A stretch of 22,299 bases of DNA from Lachnospiraceae bacterium (lineage in GTDB: Bacteria; Bacillota; Clostridia; Lachnospirales; Lachnospiraceae). The position numbers were made by a program, and so were the translations under genes. The stretch lies in the NCBI GenBank assembly GCA_009774155.1, contig VSNE01000007.1, forward strand, positions 1-22,299. Reading direction: 5' to 3'. Shown here piece by piece: positions 1 through 8,060 of the stretch (position 1 is the stretch's first letter; each line of letters starts with the position of its first letter). Under the pieces are notes generated by a model that saw only the letters and a program-made list of their open reading frames with translations, did not search any database and was not told where the DNA came from.

Positions 1-51
1 ATACAATTTACACAAAAAATTATAAAATCAAAGAAAAATTGCGGCAAACTG

Positions 52-80
52 TTGAAAAATGAAACGGAACGAGGTAATAT
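52..80 (+). promoter_or_regulatory. Predicted sigma-A promoter of the xylB unit
   Basis: A TTGAAA -35 box (52-57) and a TAATAT -10 box (75-80) are separated by 17 bp, giving a predicted start near 87. The promoter lies over the codons of a possible longer xylB reading frame that begins with TTG at 52, which argues that translation starts further down, at 127. Seen by eye only; no expression data. Confidence 0.55.
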
Positions 81-92
81 AAAGACAAGAAA

Positions 93-106
93 CGTGCACG
101 TGCACG
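93..106. promoter_or_regulatory. Perfect 14-bp palindrome, candidate operator
   Basis: CGTGCACGTGCACG is its own reverse complement. It lies about 6 bp after the predicted transcription start and 4 bp before the AAAGGAGG ribosome site of xylB. A repressor bound here would block early elongation or translation initiation. The CG-centred symmetry is reminiscent of LacI/GalR-type operators, but no such regulator gene is in the window, so the binding protein is unknown. Confidence 0.5.
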
Positions 107-126
107 CAAAAAAGGAGGACACAAGC

Positions 127-1596
127 ATGCTCTACATTGGCGTAGACCTCGGCACTTCCGCTGTCAAACTGCTTCTGATGGACGGGGAAGGACATATCCA
201 GAAAATTGTATCCAGAGAATATCCGATCTGTTTTCCGAATCCGGGATGGTCGGAACAGAATCCGGAGGACTGGTTTACACAGACTATGGAGGGGTTAAAA
301 GAACTGCTGTCCGGATGTGACAGGAATCAGGTGGCAGGGATCAGCTTCGGCGGACAGATGCACGGTCTGGTGATTTTGGATGAGGACGACAGGGTTATCC
401 GCCCGGCGCTGCTCTGGAATGACGGCCGTACCTATGAGGAATGTGATTATCTGAATAATGTCATTGGCAAGGACAGGCTTTCCGAATATACGGCAAATAT
501 TTCCTTTACCGGATTTACCGCGCCGAAGATTCTGTGGGTAAAAAATAAGGAACCGGAGAATTTTGCAAAGATTCGGAAAATTATGCTTCCAAAGGACTAT
601 ATTGCTTACAAGCTGTCAGGCGTGCACTGTACCGATGTGTCCGATGCATCCGGCATGCTGATTTTTGATGTAAAGAACCGCTGCTGGTCCAAAGAAATGC
701 TGGATATCTGCGGTATCCGTGAAGAGCAGCTGGCAAAGGTTTATGAATCCTATGAAGCAGTCGGAACCGTACTCCCGGAGATTGCCTCAGAGCTTGGAAT
801 TCCGGAGGCGGTCAAGGTTGTGGCGGGGGCCGGAGATAATGCGGCGGCGGCCGTTGGAACCGGAACCGTCGGGGACGGCATGTGCAATATCTCTCTTGGA
901 ACCAGCGGAACCATTTTTATCTCCTCTGAAAAGTTCGGCGTGGACAAAAATAATGCCCTTCATGCATTTGCGCACGCAGACGGACACTATCACCTGATGG
1001 GATGTATGCTGAGTGCGGCTTCCTGCAATAAATGGTGGATGGACGAAATTATCGGTGTCGGGGATTATGCGTCAGAGCAGAAGGCCATTGAAAAGCTGGG
1101 TGAGAATCATGTATATTTCCTGCCCTACCTGATGGGCGAGCGCTCCCCGCACAATAACCCCAATGCAAGGGGAACCTTTATCGGCATGACTATGGACACC
1201 ACCCGGGCCGATATGACCCAGGCAGTATTAGAAGGCGTGGCATTTGCGCTCAGGGATTCTTTTGAGGTAGCCAAGTCTTTAGGCATCCGCATTGAGCGGA
1301 CTAAAATCTGCGGCGGCGGAGCGAAGAGTCCTTTATGGAAAAAAATAATTGCTAATGTTATGAACATTAAAGTGGATGTGATTGAAAGCGAGGAGGGGCC
1401 GGCCCTCGGCGGAGCCATGCTGGCGGCCGTAGCCTGCGGAGAATACAAAAACGTAGAGGAGGCTGCCGCAAGGCTGGTTAAAATCGTCGATACCATTGAG
1501 CCGGATTCGGCGCTTGCAGCCAAATACGAAGAACGTTATCAGCAGTTCAAGGAAATTTACCCGGCATGCAGGCCGTTGTTTGAAATTATCAAGTAA
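127..1596 (+). CDS. xylB: Xylulokinase (FGGY family)
   Basis: The product is an ATP-dependent sugar kinase, expected to convert D-xylulose to D-xylulose 5-phosphate in the cytoplasm. The protein of 489 residues matches the E. coli XylB length and pattern throughout: N-terminal phosphate-binding YIGVDLGTSAVK, the GGQMHG substrate motif (His about 79), LLWNDGRT, GFTAPKILWV, KDYIAYKLSG, the catalytic Asp in AGAGDNAAAA (D237), SLGTSG, and the C-terminal ICGGGAKSPLW adenosine motif. I chose ATG 127 because AAAGGAGG ends 8 bp before it and the motifs begin at residue 2; a longer frame from TTG 52 would run through the promoter and palindrome. It is the first gene of a unit with the DUF4867 and isomerase genes. 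XylB-like motifs make xylulose the likely substrate, but other FGGY substrates are possible. Confidence 0.93.
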   Translation: MLYIGVDLGTSAVKLLLMDGEGHIQKIVSREYPICFPNPGWSEQNPEDWFTQTMEGLKELLSGCDRNQVAGISFGGQMHGLVILDEDDRVIRPALLWNDGRTYEECDYLNNVIGKDRLSEYTANISFTGFTAPKILWVKNKEPENFAKIRKIMLPKDYIAYKLSGVHCTDVSDASGMLIFDVKNRCWSKEMLDICGIREEQLAKVYESYEAVGTVLPEIASELGIPEAVKVVAGAGDNAAAAVGTGTVGDGMCNISLGTSGTIFISSEKFGVDKNNALHAFAHADGHYHLMGCMLSAASCNKWWMDEIIGVGDYASEQKAIEKLGENHVYFLPYLMGERSPHNNPNARGTFIGMTMDTTRADMTQAVLEGVAFALRDSFEVAKSLGIRIERTKICGGGAKSPLWKKIIANVMNIKVDVIESEEGPALGGAMLAAVACGEYKNVEEAAARLVKIVDTIEPDSALAAKYEERYQQFKEIYPACRPLFEIIK

Positions 1597-1631
1597 ATTC
1601 TGCATATCAGTCAATATGGAGGAAACATTCA

Positions 1632-2255
1632 ATGGAAATTAAAAAAGTAACCGATGCCGCATTCCGCAGATATGGAAGGATCGTACAGAATATTGACTTT
1701 TCCGGTCTGGTGGATGTCTTGAATACAAAGACGCCGCTTCCGGAGGATGTGGTCTATGAGCCGTCTGTGGCAGAGCTGGAGGAGCTTCCGGCTTTTGCAG
1801 AGCTTCAGACTAAGACTTATGGAGAGCTGCCCATTCAGATTGGATACTGCAACGGTAAAAACTATCTGCTGAATGCATTGGAGTACCACCGTTCTTCAGA
1901 GATTAATGTGGCGGGAACGGATGCAGTACTGCTTGTTGGCTCTCAGCAGGACATTACCGACAGCTTTACATATGATACTTCTCTTGCGGAAGCGTTTCTT
2001 CTTCCGAGGGGGACTGCAGTGGAGCTCTATGCGACAACGCTGCACTATGCCCCCTGCAGCGCGCAGGAAAGCGGCTTCCGTGTGGCTATTGTGCTTCCAA
2101 GGGGTACAAACCTGCCTCTGGAGGAAGGACACAGGGACTGGGAAGATAAGCTTATTGCAGCAAAAAATAAGTGGCTGATCGGACATGCCGAAGGCGGACT
2201 GCCAAAGGGATCGCACATTGGCCTTATCGGAAAGAACATTTCCGTTCAGGAGTAA
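1632..2255 (+). CDS. DUF4867 family protein
   Basis: A 207-residue soluble protein with no signal peptide or membrane segment. I recognise it as DUF4867, a family of unknown function that commonly neighbours fucose/arabinose-type isomerase and sugar kinase genes (from memory). The middle part (about residues 75-165) is rich in short beta-type stretches such as AVLLVGSQQDI, EAFLLPRGTAVELY and RVAIVLPRGT, which look like a cupin-type beta barrel of the ureidoglycolate lyase kind; this fold assignment is inference. ATG 1632 has GGAGG 9 bp upstream. It lies 35 bp after xylB and 92 bp before the isomerase gene, so co-transcription is likely. A role in handling a sugar or a reactive sugar by-product would fit the neighbours, but nothing in the sequence proves it. 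Confidence 0.75.
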   Translation: MEIKKVTDAAFRRYGRIVQNIDFSGLVDVLNTKTPLPEDVVYEPSVAELEELPAFAELQTKTYGELPIQIGYCNGKNYLLNALEYHRSSEINVAGTDAVLLVGSQQDITDSFTYDTSLAEAFLLPRGTAVELYATTLHYAPCSAQESGFRVAIVLPRGTNLPLEEGHRDWEDKLIAAKNKWLIGHAEGGLPKGSHIGLIGKNISVQE

Positions 2256-2347
2256 AACCTGCAAAGGAATTGGCCGGACGGACAGCATGGGAGCGGCAGA
2301 AAAGAGAACCGGCATCTTAACAATATCATTATCAGGAGGGTAAAATC

Positions 2348-3832
2348 ATGAACAACATTCCAAAAGTAAAAATTGGTATCGTGGCTGTAAGCCGCGACTG
2401 CTTCCCGGAGACCTTATCCGTGAACAGGAGAAAAGCTTTGGTGGAAGCATACAAAGCGAAATATGATGCAGAGGACATTTATGAATGTCCGGTATGTATC
2501 GTGGAGAGCGAGATACATATGACGCAGGCATTGGAGGATGTGAAAGCGGCAGGCTGCAACGCATTGGTTGTATACCTTGGCAACTTCGGGCCTGAGATTT
2601 CCGAGACACTGCTTGCAAAGCATTTTGAGGGACCGAAGATGTTTGTGGCGGCGGCAGAGGAATCCGGCAATAATCTGATTCAGGGCCGGGGGGACGCTTA
2701 CTGCGGGATGCTGAATGCAAGCTACAATCTGGCTCTGAGAAACATCAAGGCGTATATTCCTGAATATCCGGTAGGAACCGCAGGAGAGTGCGCAGATATG
2801 ATCCATGAATTTATCCCAATCGCAAGGGCAGTTATCGGGCTCTCGGATCTGAAGATCATCAGCTTTGGCCCCCGCCCTTTAAACTTCCTGGCATGTAATG
2901 CCCCGATTAAACAGCTTTATAATCTGGGAGTTGAAATTGAGGAAAATTCTGAGCTTGATTTGTTCGAGGCATATCAGAAGCATGACGGTGATCCGCGCAT
3001 TCCGGAAGTGGTTAAGGATATGGAGGCGGAGCTTGGAGAAGGCAATAAGAAGCCGGAGATTCTTCCTAAGCTGGCTCAGTATGAGCTTACCCTGCTTGAC
3101 TGGATAGAAGCACATAAGGGATACAGAAAGCACGTGGCGGTTGCCGGAAAATGCTGGCCTGCATTCCAGACCCAGTTCGGTTTTGTTCCGTGCTATGTGA
3201 ACAGCCGCCTGACCGGACGGGGGATTCCGGTATCCTGTGAAGTAGATATTTACGGTGCGCTGAGCGAATATATCGGAACCTGTGTCAGCGACGACGCTGT
3301 TACCTTGCTGGATATCAACAATACGGTGCCGTATGATATTTATGATGAGGATATTAAAGGAAAATATGATTATACAAGCAACGATATTTTTATGGGCTTC
3401 CACTGCGGAAATACCAACACGAAGAAGCTGTCCTTCTGCCAGATGAAATACCAGCTGATCATGGCAAGAAGTCTTCCGGAGGAGGTTACGCAGGGAACCT
3501 TAGAGGGGGACATTGCGCCCGGCGATATCACATTCTTCCGTCTGCAGAGCACTGCTGACTGCAGGCTGCGCGCTTATGTTGCAAATGGAGAGGTTCTTCC
3601 GGTTGCTACCCGCTCCTTTGGAGCAATCGGCATCTTTGCCATCCCGGAAATGAAGAGATTTTACCGTCATGTACTGATTGAGGGAAATTATCCGCATCAT
3701 GGAGCGGTCGCCTTCGGACATTATGGAAAGGCGCTGTATGAGGTATTTAAATATATCGGCGTAGATGTGAATGAGATTGGATATAACCAGCCGGCAGGCA
3801 TCCGCTATCCGACAGAAAACCCGTTCGGATAA
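2348..3832 (+). CDS. L-fucose/L-arabinose isomerase family protein
   Basis: A 494-residue cytoplasmic enzyme expected to interconvert an aldose and a ketose with a divalent metal. Candidate metal ligands of the FucI fold are visible: Glu298 in SCEVDIYGAL, Asp322 in LLDINN, and His450 in NYPHHGAVAFGHYGKAL. The Glu-Asp spacing of 24 equals that of E. coli FucI (E337/D361, from memory), while the whole protein is about 100 residues shorter than FucI. ATG 2348 follows AGGAGGG by 7 bp. It is the third gene after xylB and DUF4867 and precedes a sugar-sensing operon. True substrate is uncertain: the xylB partner suggests a product that is xylulose or a near relative, so xylose or arabinose isomerisation is as plausible as fucose. 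There is no aldolase gene nearby to support a fucose pathway. Confidence 0.88.
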   Translation: MNNIPKVKIGIVAVSRDCFPETLSVNRRKALVEAYKAKYDAEDIYECPVCIVESEIHMTQALEDVKAAGCNALVVYLGNFGPEISETLLAKHFEGPKMFVAAAEESGNNLIQGRGDAYCGMLNASYNLALRNIKAYIPEYPVGTAGECADMIHEFIPIARAVIGLSDLKIISFGPRPLNFLACNAPIKQLYNLGVEIEENSELDLFEAYQKHDGDPRIPEVVKDMEAELGEGNKKPEILPKLAQYELTLLDWIEAHKGYRKHVAVAGKCWPAFQTQFGFVPCYVNSRLTGRGIPVSCEVDIYGALSEYIGTCVSDDAVTLLDINNTVPYDIYDEDIKGKYDYTSNDIFMGFHCGNTNTKKLSFCQMKYQLIMARSLPEEVTQGTLEGDIAPGDITFFRLQSTADCRLRAYVANGEVLPVATRSFGAIGIFAIPEMKRFYRHVLIEGNYPHHGAVAFGHYGKALYEVFKYIGVDVNEIGYNQPAGIRYPTENPFG

Positions 3833-3859
3833 AAGCACAATATAGTTGAAAGATACAGA

Positions 3860-3892
3860 GCATACACCTGCGGCATTGCTGCAGGTGTATGC
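3860..3892 (+). terminator. 12-bp perfect hairpin after the isomerase gene, U-tract missing
   Basis: GCATACACCTGC (3860-3871) pairs perfectly with GCAGGTGTATGC (3881-3892) around a 9-base loop, 27 bp after the isomerase stop codon. What follows is CATATTACC, not a run of T. It may be a weak terminator or attenuator for the catabolic unit, an mRNA 3' end stabiliser, or an operator for the operon that starts at 3929. A weak -10-like TATGAT lies at 3912-3917 without a convincing -35. Confidence 0.5.
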
Positions 3893-3928
3893 CATATTAC
3901 CGGAATGAATATATGATACGGAGGGCTT

Positions 3929-4942
3929 ATGAGGAGAAAAAGAGGCGGTATGCTGCTTGTGTTTCTGGCAGTGCTTCTGTCATGCCTGTTTTTCTTTTGG
4001 CAGAAATCCACTGAAATCATAAAAGAGGACGAGAGAATTTATGAGACCTACAGCCGCCATTATGTAATGATTACAGGCAGAGATGAGAGCGATTTTTGGG
4101 ACCGGGTGTATGAAAGCGCTCTGGCAGAGGGAAAGGAGAGGGGCGTTTATGTAGAGCGCTTTGGGGAAAACCTGGCAGTAGAGTATGACAGAAACGAACT
4201 GCTTGAGCTTGCCATTCAAGCGTCGGTAGACGGAATTATTGTGCCCGGTGACGAGGACGATAAGACAGTTGCCCTGCTTGATGAAGCGGTGAAAAACGGT
4301 ATCCCGGTAGTGACCGTACTGCGCGACAGTACAGGAAGTCTGAGGCAATGCTTTGTGGGGGACAACAGCTATAACCTGGGACAGGAGTACGGCCGCCAGA
4401 TTCTGGAGCTTCTTTCAGAGAAAAAAGAAGAAATGGAAAGCCCTGTAAAGATTCTGGTGCTGATGGAGGAGAGCCGCATGGATACAAGCCAAAACCTGAT
4501 ATTATTTGGAATCCGTGAAACGCTGGAAAGGGAACTGGGAGAAAACCACAGCACGACGGTGGAAACTGCCCTGGTGGACAATACGAGAAGCTTTAGTTCA
4601 GAGGAGTCTATCCGGGATATTTTTCTGAATCTGGAGGAGCTGCCGGATGTTCTGGTCTGCCTAAATGCGGTACATACACGCTGCGCCTATCAGGCGGCCG
4701 TGGATTATAACAAAGTAGGAACCGTGCAGATGCTTGGTTACTATGACTCGGAGACTATTTTAGATGCAGTTGCCAAAAATATTATCTATTCTACAATTGC
4801 ACTGGATGCCGGCCAGATGGGCAGACTGTGTGTACAGGCTCTGGATGAATATACGCAGACCGGTTATACGAACAGCTATATGGCAGTGGATACAAAGCTC
4901 ATTACTGCCAAGGAAGCCAAGAGACTGGTGGATAGAAAGTGA
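3929..4942 (+). CDS. Membrane-anchored sugar-binding (periplasmic-binding-like) receptor
   Basis: A 337-residue extracytoplasmic receptor. The N-terminus is basic (MRRKRGG) followed by one hydrophobic segment at about residues 7-25 with no lipobox, so it is probably held in the membrane by an uncleaved anchor. The rest has the two-lobed sugar-binding pattern of the type 1 (RbsB/LacI-like) class: MITGRDESDFWDRVYESA, ASVDGIIVPGDED, NGIPVVTVLRDS, FVGDNSYNLGQEYGRQI, and near the end GYYDSETILDAV with STIALDAGQMG. ATG 3929 has CGGAGGG upstream. Its end overlaps the kinase gene by 4 bases, so it most likely feeds a signal to that kinase rather than to a transporter. This is the layout known for XylFII-LytS-YesN xylose sensing in Clostridium beijerinckii (from memory). 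The ligand is not proven. Confidence 0.85.
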   Translation: MRRKRGGMLLVFLAVLLSCLFFFWQKSTEIIKEDERIYETYSRHYVMITGRDESDFWDRVYESALAEGKERGVYVERFGENLAVEYDRNELLELAIQASVDGIIVPGDEDDKTVALLDEAVKNGIPVVTVLRDSTGSLRQCFVGDNSYNLGQEYGRQILELLSEKKEEMESPVKILVLMEESRMDTSQNLILFGIRETLERELGENHSTTVETALVDNTRSFSSEESIRDIFLNLEELPDVLVCLNAVHTRCAYQAAVDYNKVGTVQMLGYYDSETILDAVAKNIIYSTIALDAGQMGRLCVQALDEYTQTGYTNSYMAVDTKLITAKEAKRLVDRK

Positions 4943-6474
4943 GCTGGAAGAAGGATATGCAGCCGATCAAATCCGTTATGAAAAAAAGGTGGAAATATCT
5001 GACCCTCCGGCAGAAGCTGACGGCGTTGTTTGTACTGACGGCGGTCATTATTGTGTCTGTTAATCTGTACATGTTTGCAATCACTAATGAGATGGCCGGG
5101 CAGGTGGAGGCGGTCTATATCAGCAATGTCAGCCTGAATGAGCTTTCCGGGGCCCTGGATCAGGTGCAAAGGAGCATGGAAGAGTACCTGAACACGAAAA
5201 GCTCGGATGCTATGGAGGATTATTATCGAAGCGAGCAGGCTTACCGGAGCCTGATGGAGAGTCTGAATACGCAGGTGACAGACAACGGGATGCTTTTGAC
5301 AGAGAAGAATATCTTTGGTCTGTCAGAAAGCTACCTGAGGCTGGCGGCTGAAGCGATACGGGCAAAACGGGGACGGAACGTGGAGAAATACGGAAAGTTT
5401 TATGAGGATGCCAATACGTTATATGAAGAGATTCACACCTTTATTTACAGCCTGAACAACGAACAGTTTAAAGATAATTCCAGAAACTATCAGATCCTTA
5501 TGAGCTCCCTGCGCTACATGGAAATGCTCAGCATAGGGATATTGCTTCTGGTGCTGCTGGGCAATATCAGCCTGATTGCCATAAGCACAAAAACAGTTAC
5601 CCGGCCTCTTCGCAAACTGGCAGAAGCAGCGGACGAGATTGCCAACGGAAATTTTGAGATTGGGCAGATACCGGTGCAGAGTATGGATGAGGTTGGGATT
5701 GTGACAGGGGCTTTTAATCAGATGGTGGAGAGCATTCGGAACTATATCGAACAGTTCAGGCTGACGATGGAGAGGGAAAATCAGCTAAAGGAGAGGGAAT
5801 TGATGATGCAGAGCCATTTAAAGGATGCACAGCTTAAATACCTTCAGGCGCAGATTCATCCTCACTTTTTGTTTAACACGCTGAATGCGGGCGCTCAGCT
5901 TGCTATGATGGAGGATGCAGGACGTACCGGCAGATTTCTGCAGAATGTGGCAGAATTTTTCCGTTATAATGTGCGCAAAAATGATCAGGATGCGACCCTT
6001 GAAGAGGAAATCCGTCTGGTGGACAATTATGTATACATTTTGAATGTGCGCTTTTCCGGAGAGATATTGTTTTCAAAGGAGATTGATGAAGCTCTTCTGG
6101 ATACACGGGTTCCAAGCATGATTCTGCAGCCTCTGGTGGAGAATTCCTTCAATTACGGGATACGGAATATCGGCAGGGAGGGCAGGATTGAGCTGTCTGT
6201 ATACCGAAAACGCCGGAATATCTGTATCAGCATCTGGGATAACGGCGCAGGGATGGAAAGGGAGCGGATTGAACAGGTTCTGGCCGGCGAGGCCCAGGAG
6301 GCAGGGATGCAGTCTGATTCCAACGGAGTCGGCATGAAGAACGTGATAAAGCGGCTCCGGCTGTATTTCCATGAACAGGCAAAGCTGGAGATATTCAGTG
6401 AAGGCAGGGACAGAGGAACGGAAGTGCTGATAACGATTCCCGGGGGAGAGGAGGATGCGCCATGTACCGAATAA
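4939..6474 (+). CDS. Sensor histidine kinase, YesM/LytS type with HAMP
   Basis: A membrane kinase of 511 residues that phosphorylates the neighbouring regulator. In order: membrane segment about 27-49, extracytoplasmic domain about 50-190 that looks helical, second membrane segment about 196-217, HAMP about 215-270, a short coiled linker, and the His_kinase domain with QAQIHPHFLFNTLN (phospho-acceptor His307). The HATPase part shows QPLVENSFNYG (Asn402), WDNGAGM (Asp434) and SNGVGMKNVIKRL. I list GTG 4939 because GTGA overlaps the stop of the receptor gene, a sign of translational coupling. ATG 4957 (GGAAG 6 bp upstream) and ATG 4978 are realistic alternatives and keep both membrane segments. 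The small outer domain suggests that it reads sugar through a partner receptor instead of binding it itself. Confidence 0.92.
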   Translation: MSWKKDMQPIKSVMKKRWKYLTLRQKLTALFVLTAVIIVSVNLYMFAITNEMAGQVEAVYISNVSLNELSGALDQVQRSMEEYLNTKSSDAMEDYYRSEQAYRSLMESLNTQVTDNGMLLTEKNIFGLSESYLRLAAEAIRAKRGRNVEKYGKFYEDANTLYEEIHTFIYSLNNEQFKDNSRNYQILMSSLRYMEMLSIGILLLVLLGNISLIAISTKTVTRPLRKLAEAADEIANGNFEIGQIPVQSMDEVGIVTGAFNQMVESIRNYIEQFRLTMERENQLKERELMMQSHLKDAQLKYLQAQIHPHFLFNTLNAGAQLAMMEDAGRTGRFLQNVAEFFRYNVRKNDQDATLEEEIRLVDNYVYILNVRFSGEILFSKEIDEALLDTRVPSMILQPLVENSFNYGIRNIGREGRIELSVYRKRRNICISIWDNGAGMERERIEQVLAGEAQEAGMQSDSNGVGMKNVIKRLRLYFHEQAKLEIFSEGRDRGTEVLITIPGGEEDAPCTE

Positions 6475-8060
6475 TGCTGGCAGATGATGAAGGGATTGTA
6501 CTGGATTCCCTGAAAATGATCATTGAGAAAAATTTTCCGGATCAGTGTCAGATCGAAGCGGCAAAGACGGGAAGAGATGTGATTGAGCTGGCGGAGAGCT
6601 TCCGCCCGGACATTGCTTTTATGGATATTCAAATGCCGGGAATCAACGGAATCGAGGCAATCCGGGAGATCCAGAAAAGCAGCTCTTCCGTAGAGTTCAT
6701 TATATTGTCTGCTTATGACAGCTTCGACTATGCAAAGGAAGCGATTAACCTTGGAGTTTTAGAATATGTAAACAAGCCTTTCAGCGAGAAAATGATTGCA
6801 GAGACGCTGCAGAAGGCGTTTAAAACCATTGACTCCAAACGGAAGAAGCGCAGTGATGATCTGCGGATTAAGGAGAAGATGGAGACTGTCACGCCGATCA
6901 TCGAGAATGGGTTTATCTATGCAATTATGTTTCAGGAGCATTTTATGGAGGACGTGGAAAACTATCGGCAGCTTCTTGGCATGGATGCGGATTACGGATG
7001 TATGCTGGCTCTGGTGGTAGGTGATGACCAGCGCGGAAACCATATGACGAATGCGGTTGGAGCCAGTGTTAGAACCCAGATGAATTATGCCAGGGTCAGG
7101 GAAATACTCAAGGAAACCTGGAGATGTATTGTGGGGTCCGTTATTTCCAATAAGATTCCGGTTTTTCTTCCGATGAAAAATATGAAGATGGGCTATGAGG
7201 AACGGATTAGAATGATTGATGTCAGCCGGGAGCTTACAAGAAGGCTGAGGCACATGACAGATATTTCTTTCAGAATCGGTATTGGTTCCATACGCAGGCT
7301 GAATCAGAGTATGGATTCGTATGAGGAAGCGCTGAAGGCTTTGGTGAATTCTACAGGAAGCGTGGCTCATGTGGACGATCTTCCGATCCAATGCCGGTAT
7401 GACGAGGAATATCCGGTGGATCTGGAAAAGGAGCTGTTTGACAGCCTGAAAAGTGGTAAGAGGGAAGAGTGTGAGAGATCGGCAGGCAGGTATTTTGACT
7501 GGATGCTCGAAACCTATGATGAAAAAAATATGAGTGTGCGTCTGAAAACGCTGGAATTTGTCCTGTTTGCAGAGCATGAGGCATATCTGAACGGAGGTAT
7601 GACTTATCATTTCAGCGAAAGAGAACATTATCTTCCTCTTATTATGAATGCGGAGCGCAACTGTGACCTGCGGCCATGGTTTGTAGAGAGGTTCGGAGAG
7701 AGCTGCCGGAATATGATTACCAAAAAAGAAGAGCATGAGAACCAATTAATTGTCCGGGCACAGAGCTATATCCAGGAGAATTTCCAGAAGGATCTGTCTT
7801 TGGATGAGGTATCCCGGCAGATGGATTTAAGTCCTTATTATTTCAGCAAGCTGTTTAAGGAGGAGACGGGCAGCAATTTTGTGGAGTATGTGACTAATCT
7901 GCGCATTGGGAGAGCAAAGGAGCTTTTGACAAAGGAGGATGGCAGTATGAAAGAAATTTGCGCATCGGTTGGATACAGCGATCCCAATTATTTCAGCCGC
8001 ATTTTTAAGAAAAACACAGGAGTAACGCCTACAGAATACCGGGAGAGTGAAAGAGGATGA
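6462..8060 (+). CDS. Response regulator, YesN-type with AraC DNA-binding domain
   Basis: A cytoplasmic transcription factor of 532 residues. The receiver domain (about 1-120) has the acidic pocket ADDE (Asp8/Asp9), phospho-acceptor Asp55 in FMDIQMPG, and the NKPF lysine motif near residue 105. A long middle region (about 130-420) has no motif I can name but is usual in YesN proteins. The C-terminal AraC pair of helix-turn-helix units (about 428-530) shows LSLDEVSRQMDLSPYYFSKL and GYSDPNYFSRIFKKNTGVTP. ATG 6462 overlaps the kinase gene by 13 bases and the stop overlaps the next receptor gene by 4, so kinase and regulator are made together. The likely target is the transporter operon at 9274, whose upstream region carries repeated sequence words. 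Confidence 0.93.
   Translation: MYRIMLADDEGIVLDSLKMIIEKNFPDQCQIEAAKTGRDVIELAESFRPDIAFMDIQMPGINGIEAIREIQKSSSSVEFIILSAYDSFDYAKEAINLGVLEYVNKPFSEKMIAETLQKAFKTIDSKRKKRSDDLRIKEKMETVTPIIENGFIYAIMFQEHFMEDVENYRQLLGMDADYGCMLALVVGDDQRGNHMTNAVGASVRTQMNYARVREILKETWRCIVGSVISNKIPVFLPMKNMKMGYEERIRMIDVSRELTRRLRHMTDISFRIGIGSIRRLNQSMDSYEEALKALVNSTGSVAHVDDLPIQCRYDEEYPVDLEKELFDSLKSGKREECERSAGRYFDWMLETYDEKNMSVRLKTLEFVLFAEHEAYLNGGMTYHFSEREHYLPLIMNAERNCDLRPWFVERFGESCRNMITKKEEHENQLIVRAQSYIQENFQKDLSLDEVSRQMDLSPYYFSKLFKEETGSNFVEYVTNLRIGRAKELLTKEDGSMKEICASVGYSDPNYFSRIFKKNTGVTPTEYRESERG

Noticed and set aside
52..126. Longer xylB start at TTG 52 adding 25 residues
   Set aside because: It overlaps the best promoter and the palindrome, has no family similarity, and ATG 127 has an ideal ribosome site.
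6759..7745. Long minus-strand open frame of 328 codons
   Set aside because: It lies entirely antisense to the response regulator, with no ribosome site or recognisable protein pattern; it is a shadow frame.
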